NCBI GenBank assembly: GCA_017654935.2 | Contig: CM065713.1 | Coordinates: forward strand, 20,976,566 to 21,040,565 | Source: Phymorhynchus buccinoides | Taxonomy: Eukaryota > Mollusca > Gastropoda > Neogastropoda > Raphitomidae | Direction of reading: 5' to 3' | DNA: 64,000 bases | Shown here: piece after piece, positions 61,570 to 64,000 of the stretch | Position numbering within the stretch: the first letter of the stretch is position 1 | Layout: each line of letters starts with the position of its first letter | Program-made: the position numbers and the translations under genes | Notes under the pieces: model-generated | The model's input: the letters and a program-made list of their open reading frames with translations, nothing else | Database searches by the model: none | Told to the model about the DNA's origin: nothing

Positions 61570-62170
61570 AACAACTACTCTCTATGCAAAAGACCCCCCG
61601 GTGGTATCCCCACGCGGGTGACAATGTGATGATGTTTTCAACCTTGGATGGCTCAACGCCGGTCCTTGGATGCTCCTGCCACCCCCCTTACAGCATCGCT
61701 TCCAGGACAGAAACGCGGACTTGCATGTTAGCTGGTGCCCGCGAGTCCTGGAAGGGGCACAATCATTACCAGGGTACCGTGCTTCAGTAGCGTGCGACCT
61801 GTGCCGCCCGCACGGTCGTGGCGGTGTGGCAGGCAGCAGGCCGGTCCTGGTGGTGGCTTGGAGGTGTGGACCTCAGCGAGGGGCATCGTTCCTACCCCTG
61901 GCCACCATGGAAGCCTTCGAATCCTGCGCCTCCCAGGGAGGCAGGGTGCTGGCCGAGGGGGACTTTCCACCCCACCCCCCCTCCAACGCTACCTCAGGGC
62001 ATTTCTAGCTGCATCCGCACATTCCATGGTAGGACGATGCGTCCTCAGAGTCCGCGCCGTTCCAGCTGCGACAGTGTCACCCTACTCCCACTGGCAGTCT
62101 GGAGGGGATGAGGCTTGCCTCATGCGCCCCCCGGTGAGTGTAAGACCTCTTGTTCCTTGCGCTTTCTGAT
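61570..62170. other. GC-rich island with overlapping ORFs, unassigned
   Basis: Open frames exist on both strands and in several frames, as expected for high GC, and none carries a recognised domain. A donor-like GTGAGT lies at 62133 and an acceptor-like TTACTTCAG at 62181. It could be an exon or a repeat; I cannot decide. Confidence 0.25.
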
Positions 62171-63339
62171 TCCTTACTTCAGCGTCCTACCAGCAACTGG
62201 TGGAGTGCATAGAAACAACAACGTAGCGCTGTGGCTCCCAACTGGACACACTCCAAGCGTTCGCATGCGTGCCTGATAAGGTGGAGCTCGTGTACGGATG
62301 TAGTTTTTTGCAATGAAACCTGCGCTCGTAGATCTATCCTCAAGAAACCTCCCGCTTCATTCACACGTACTCTGCAACGACCCTCCAACACCCACATTTG
62401 GGCTCTGGTTTCCTAAAAGTAAATTAGAATCGTCAAAACGGCGAATTCGTCTCACACACTGGCGGAGGGTACTGCCGGAGAGAGAGTATCCATTTTTGGA
62501 TGGAGGATAGGTGCAAGGCCAATCCCTATTCGTGCGTTGAAGTTGGGGCGTTTTCTTTGAAAGGGAGTTGTAGTGGGGTAGTGCAGAAAACACCCAAAAT
62601 GGAGCTTTTTCTTTTGGTTTGTATCGAAACTCGCTTCAGTATAAATGCTGTATATAAATGTATTTTTTAAAAAGAAGAAAATAAAGGCTTGTATTGCGCG
62701 AATGTTTCGTGCAAACGATTTGGTCTAAACGTCAGTTTGGGCGGGCGCTTAGAAAGTAGATGCGATGTGCACACGGCTTCTGCATCTCGTGTGAAGGAAC
62801 AATTTGACTTCCTATAGGGGCGGCACCCAAGTCGCTGCCGAAGGATGAATCGCTTTAGGGCGTTAAGCCGATTTGATCAGGGGTTGATTCTCTGGGAAAG
62901 CCAGAGCAATAGTTAGTTTTGCGAATGCGCTGTAAAGGTTGTTTTCCTGTTGATCTGGATGTATTTTGCTTAGCAAGACTCATCCGTCAGGGTGGCCGCC
63001 TTTAGGGGCGATCTTAGGTCATGAAAGTGAAGACGGAGGGCAAACAAGTTTGGTCGATTAGGTTGTAGACTGTTCTTCGTTGTGAGCAGCAGTTCGACGA
63101 AATCAGTTCCAAAGGTCTTTGGAGATAATAGTGGGGAGCGTGGAAAATATGTGATTACAGTTTATGATGGTAGAAAGCCAACGAGCAAAAGGGTACAAGG
63201 GGCGACAGGGGTGGGGGTATGGGGGGTGGGGGGGGGTTTTCTCCAAAAGGTACGTCAGTCCATTTTTTTCATTTTCTTAGTTCTTCGGGTAATTGCTGCA
63301 GCCAAAGGATGGGTTGGCCTTTGGAGATGGGACTCACCA
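62171..63339. other. No gene recognised
   Basis: 62408-62470 (AATCGTCAAAACGGCGAATT, GGCGGAGG) resembles 38515-38580. A G-rich run at 63210-63236. Confidence 0.35.
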
Positions 63340-63354
63340 CTGGAGTGTTGCTAT

Positions 63355-63424
63355 TGTTATTATTATTACTATATTATTATTATTATTATTGTTGTTATTA
63401 TTGTTTTATTATTATCTTTATGTA

Positions 63425-63460
<36 letters not shown>

Positions 63461-63472
63461 TATTATTAGGAT
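63355..63472. repeat. (ATT)n microsatellite
   Basis: TTATTATTATTA with breaks; the Leu/Tyr/Ile-rich ORFs are artefacts. Confidence 0.95.
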
Positions 63473-63539
63473 TGTAACCTTAAGTAGAGTACATTGCATT
63501 TGTAAGAGTTTTTTGTTTGTTTAAAATCTATTCTTTTCT

Positions 63540-64000
63540 TCTTCTTTTTTCCATCCCTATTTTTCGTTCTCGAATTTGGCTGGCATCCAGGAAAGTTGCG
63601 GAGGTAGTAAGGGATTGCCCAATAAGCAATATTAAAGATTCGCCGATGTTTTCGGCCAAAATATGTCCGAAAAAACGGCAAACTTTCAAATCTTGAATAT
63701 TTACAAAACGGACTGAACGGATTGCCTTCATTTTGTCAGATTTACTTAGGAATGTAGTTCCAACACTCCGATATAAAATGCTCCCTGGCTAGGAATGAGC
63801 AGGTAACATGTGTCACGGAATAGCCCCAAACCGGAAGAGACATACAAAAATAACTGTTTGACATTGTAGGCCCTTACTATGGCGCAGTGCCGAAATAACA
63901 AAACTTGTTATAATATGTGAAATAGTTTGGAAATTTTCAAATTTATGAATTTGGTTGTGTCACTTTAACTTATTTCGTTATCGATATTTTTTTCAATAGA
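63540..64000 (-). repeat. Interspersed repeat family B (copy 3), runs off the window
   Basis: TTCGCCGATGTTTTCGGCC, CCGAAAAAACGGCAAAC and GGTTGTGTCACTTTAAC match families at 41 and 50.4 kb. Confidence 0.65.

Noticed and set aside
61570..62170. GC-rich protein-coding gene
   Set aside because: Overlapping ORFs in several frames on both strands are expected from base composition; no motif recognised.

Overview
This is repeat-dense, AT-leaning animal DNA, most likely from a marine invertebrate and plausibly a mollusc. That guess rests on the mix of content: APE-type and restriction-like-endonuclease non-LTR retrotransposons, an intact Tc1 element, tRNA-derived SINEs, several inverted-repeat (MITE-like) elements, long GT/GA/GATA microsatellites, and one lone Ig-domain exon with phase 1-1 splice sites. 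Nothing looks bacterial or viral: there are no operons, ribosome sites or CRISPR arrays. The organism is an inference, because no conserved host gene is complete here.

Layout. 1-3110: three tandem-repeat families, the first two heavily corrupted by small indels. 4.47-4.75 kb: LINE 3' fragment. 5.3-12.6 kb: one 53-61 bp minisatellite array split by a 3.03-kb R2-superfamily-like LINE with a 10-bp target-site duplication. 13.3-16.55 kb: a dead APE-type LINE interrupted by an intact 1.63-kb Tc1 element and by a SINE. 16.56-18.87 kb: unrecognised. 18.87-23.0 kb: a nearly intact APE-RT LINE on the minus strand whose open frame runs into a roughly 6-kb satellite of 15/30-bp units (23.0-29.2 kb). 29.2-33.3 kb: small tandem repeats and low-quality-looking sequence, ending in a 500-N gap (33314-33813). 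34-37.2 kb: simple repeats. 37.2-51 kb: interspersed repeats, SINEs, a LINE 3' end, and a foldback with telomere-like arms. 51.2-55.3 kb: a foldback MITE, then a TIR element carrying a piggyBac-type MITE and a LINE scrap, then an inverted LINE copy bracketed by GA repeats. 55.95-56.30 kb: the Ig exon, the only convincing host coding sequence. 56.3-64 kb: more MITEs, SINEs and unrecognised sequence.

How it works together. This appears to be intergenic or intronic DNA built by nested insertions. The Ig exon implies a larger multi-exon gene on the plus strand, with its other exons outside the window or unrecognisable here. The Tc1 transposase is the only mobile-element gene that still looks functional. 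The 18.9-23 kb LINE is one frameshift and one stop codon from an open frame. Many long ORFs are artefacts of 15-bp or dinucleotide repeats and are not called.
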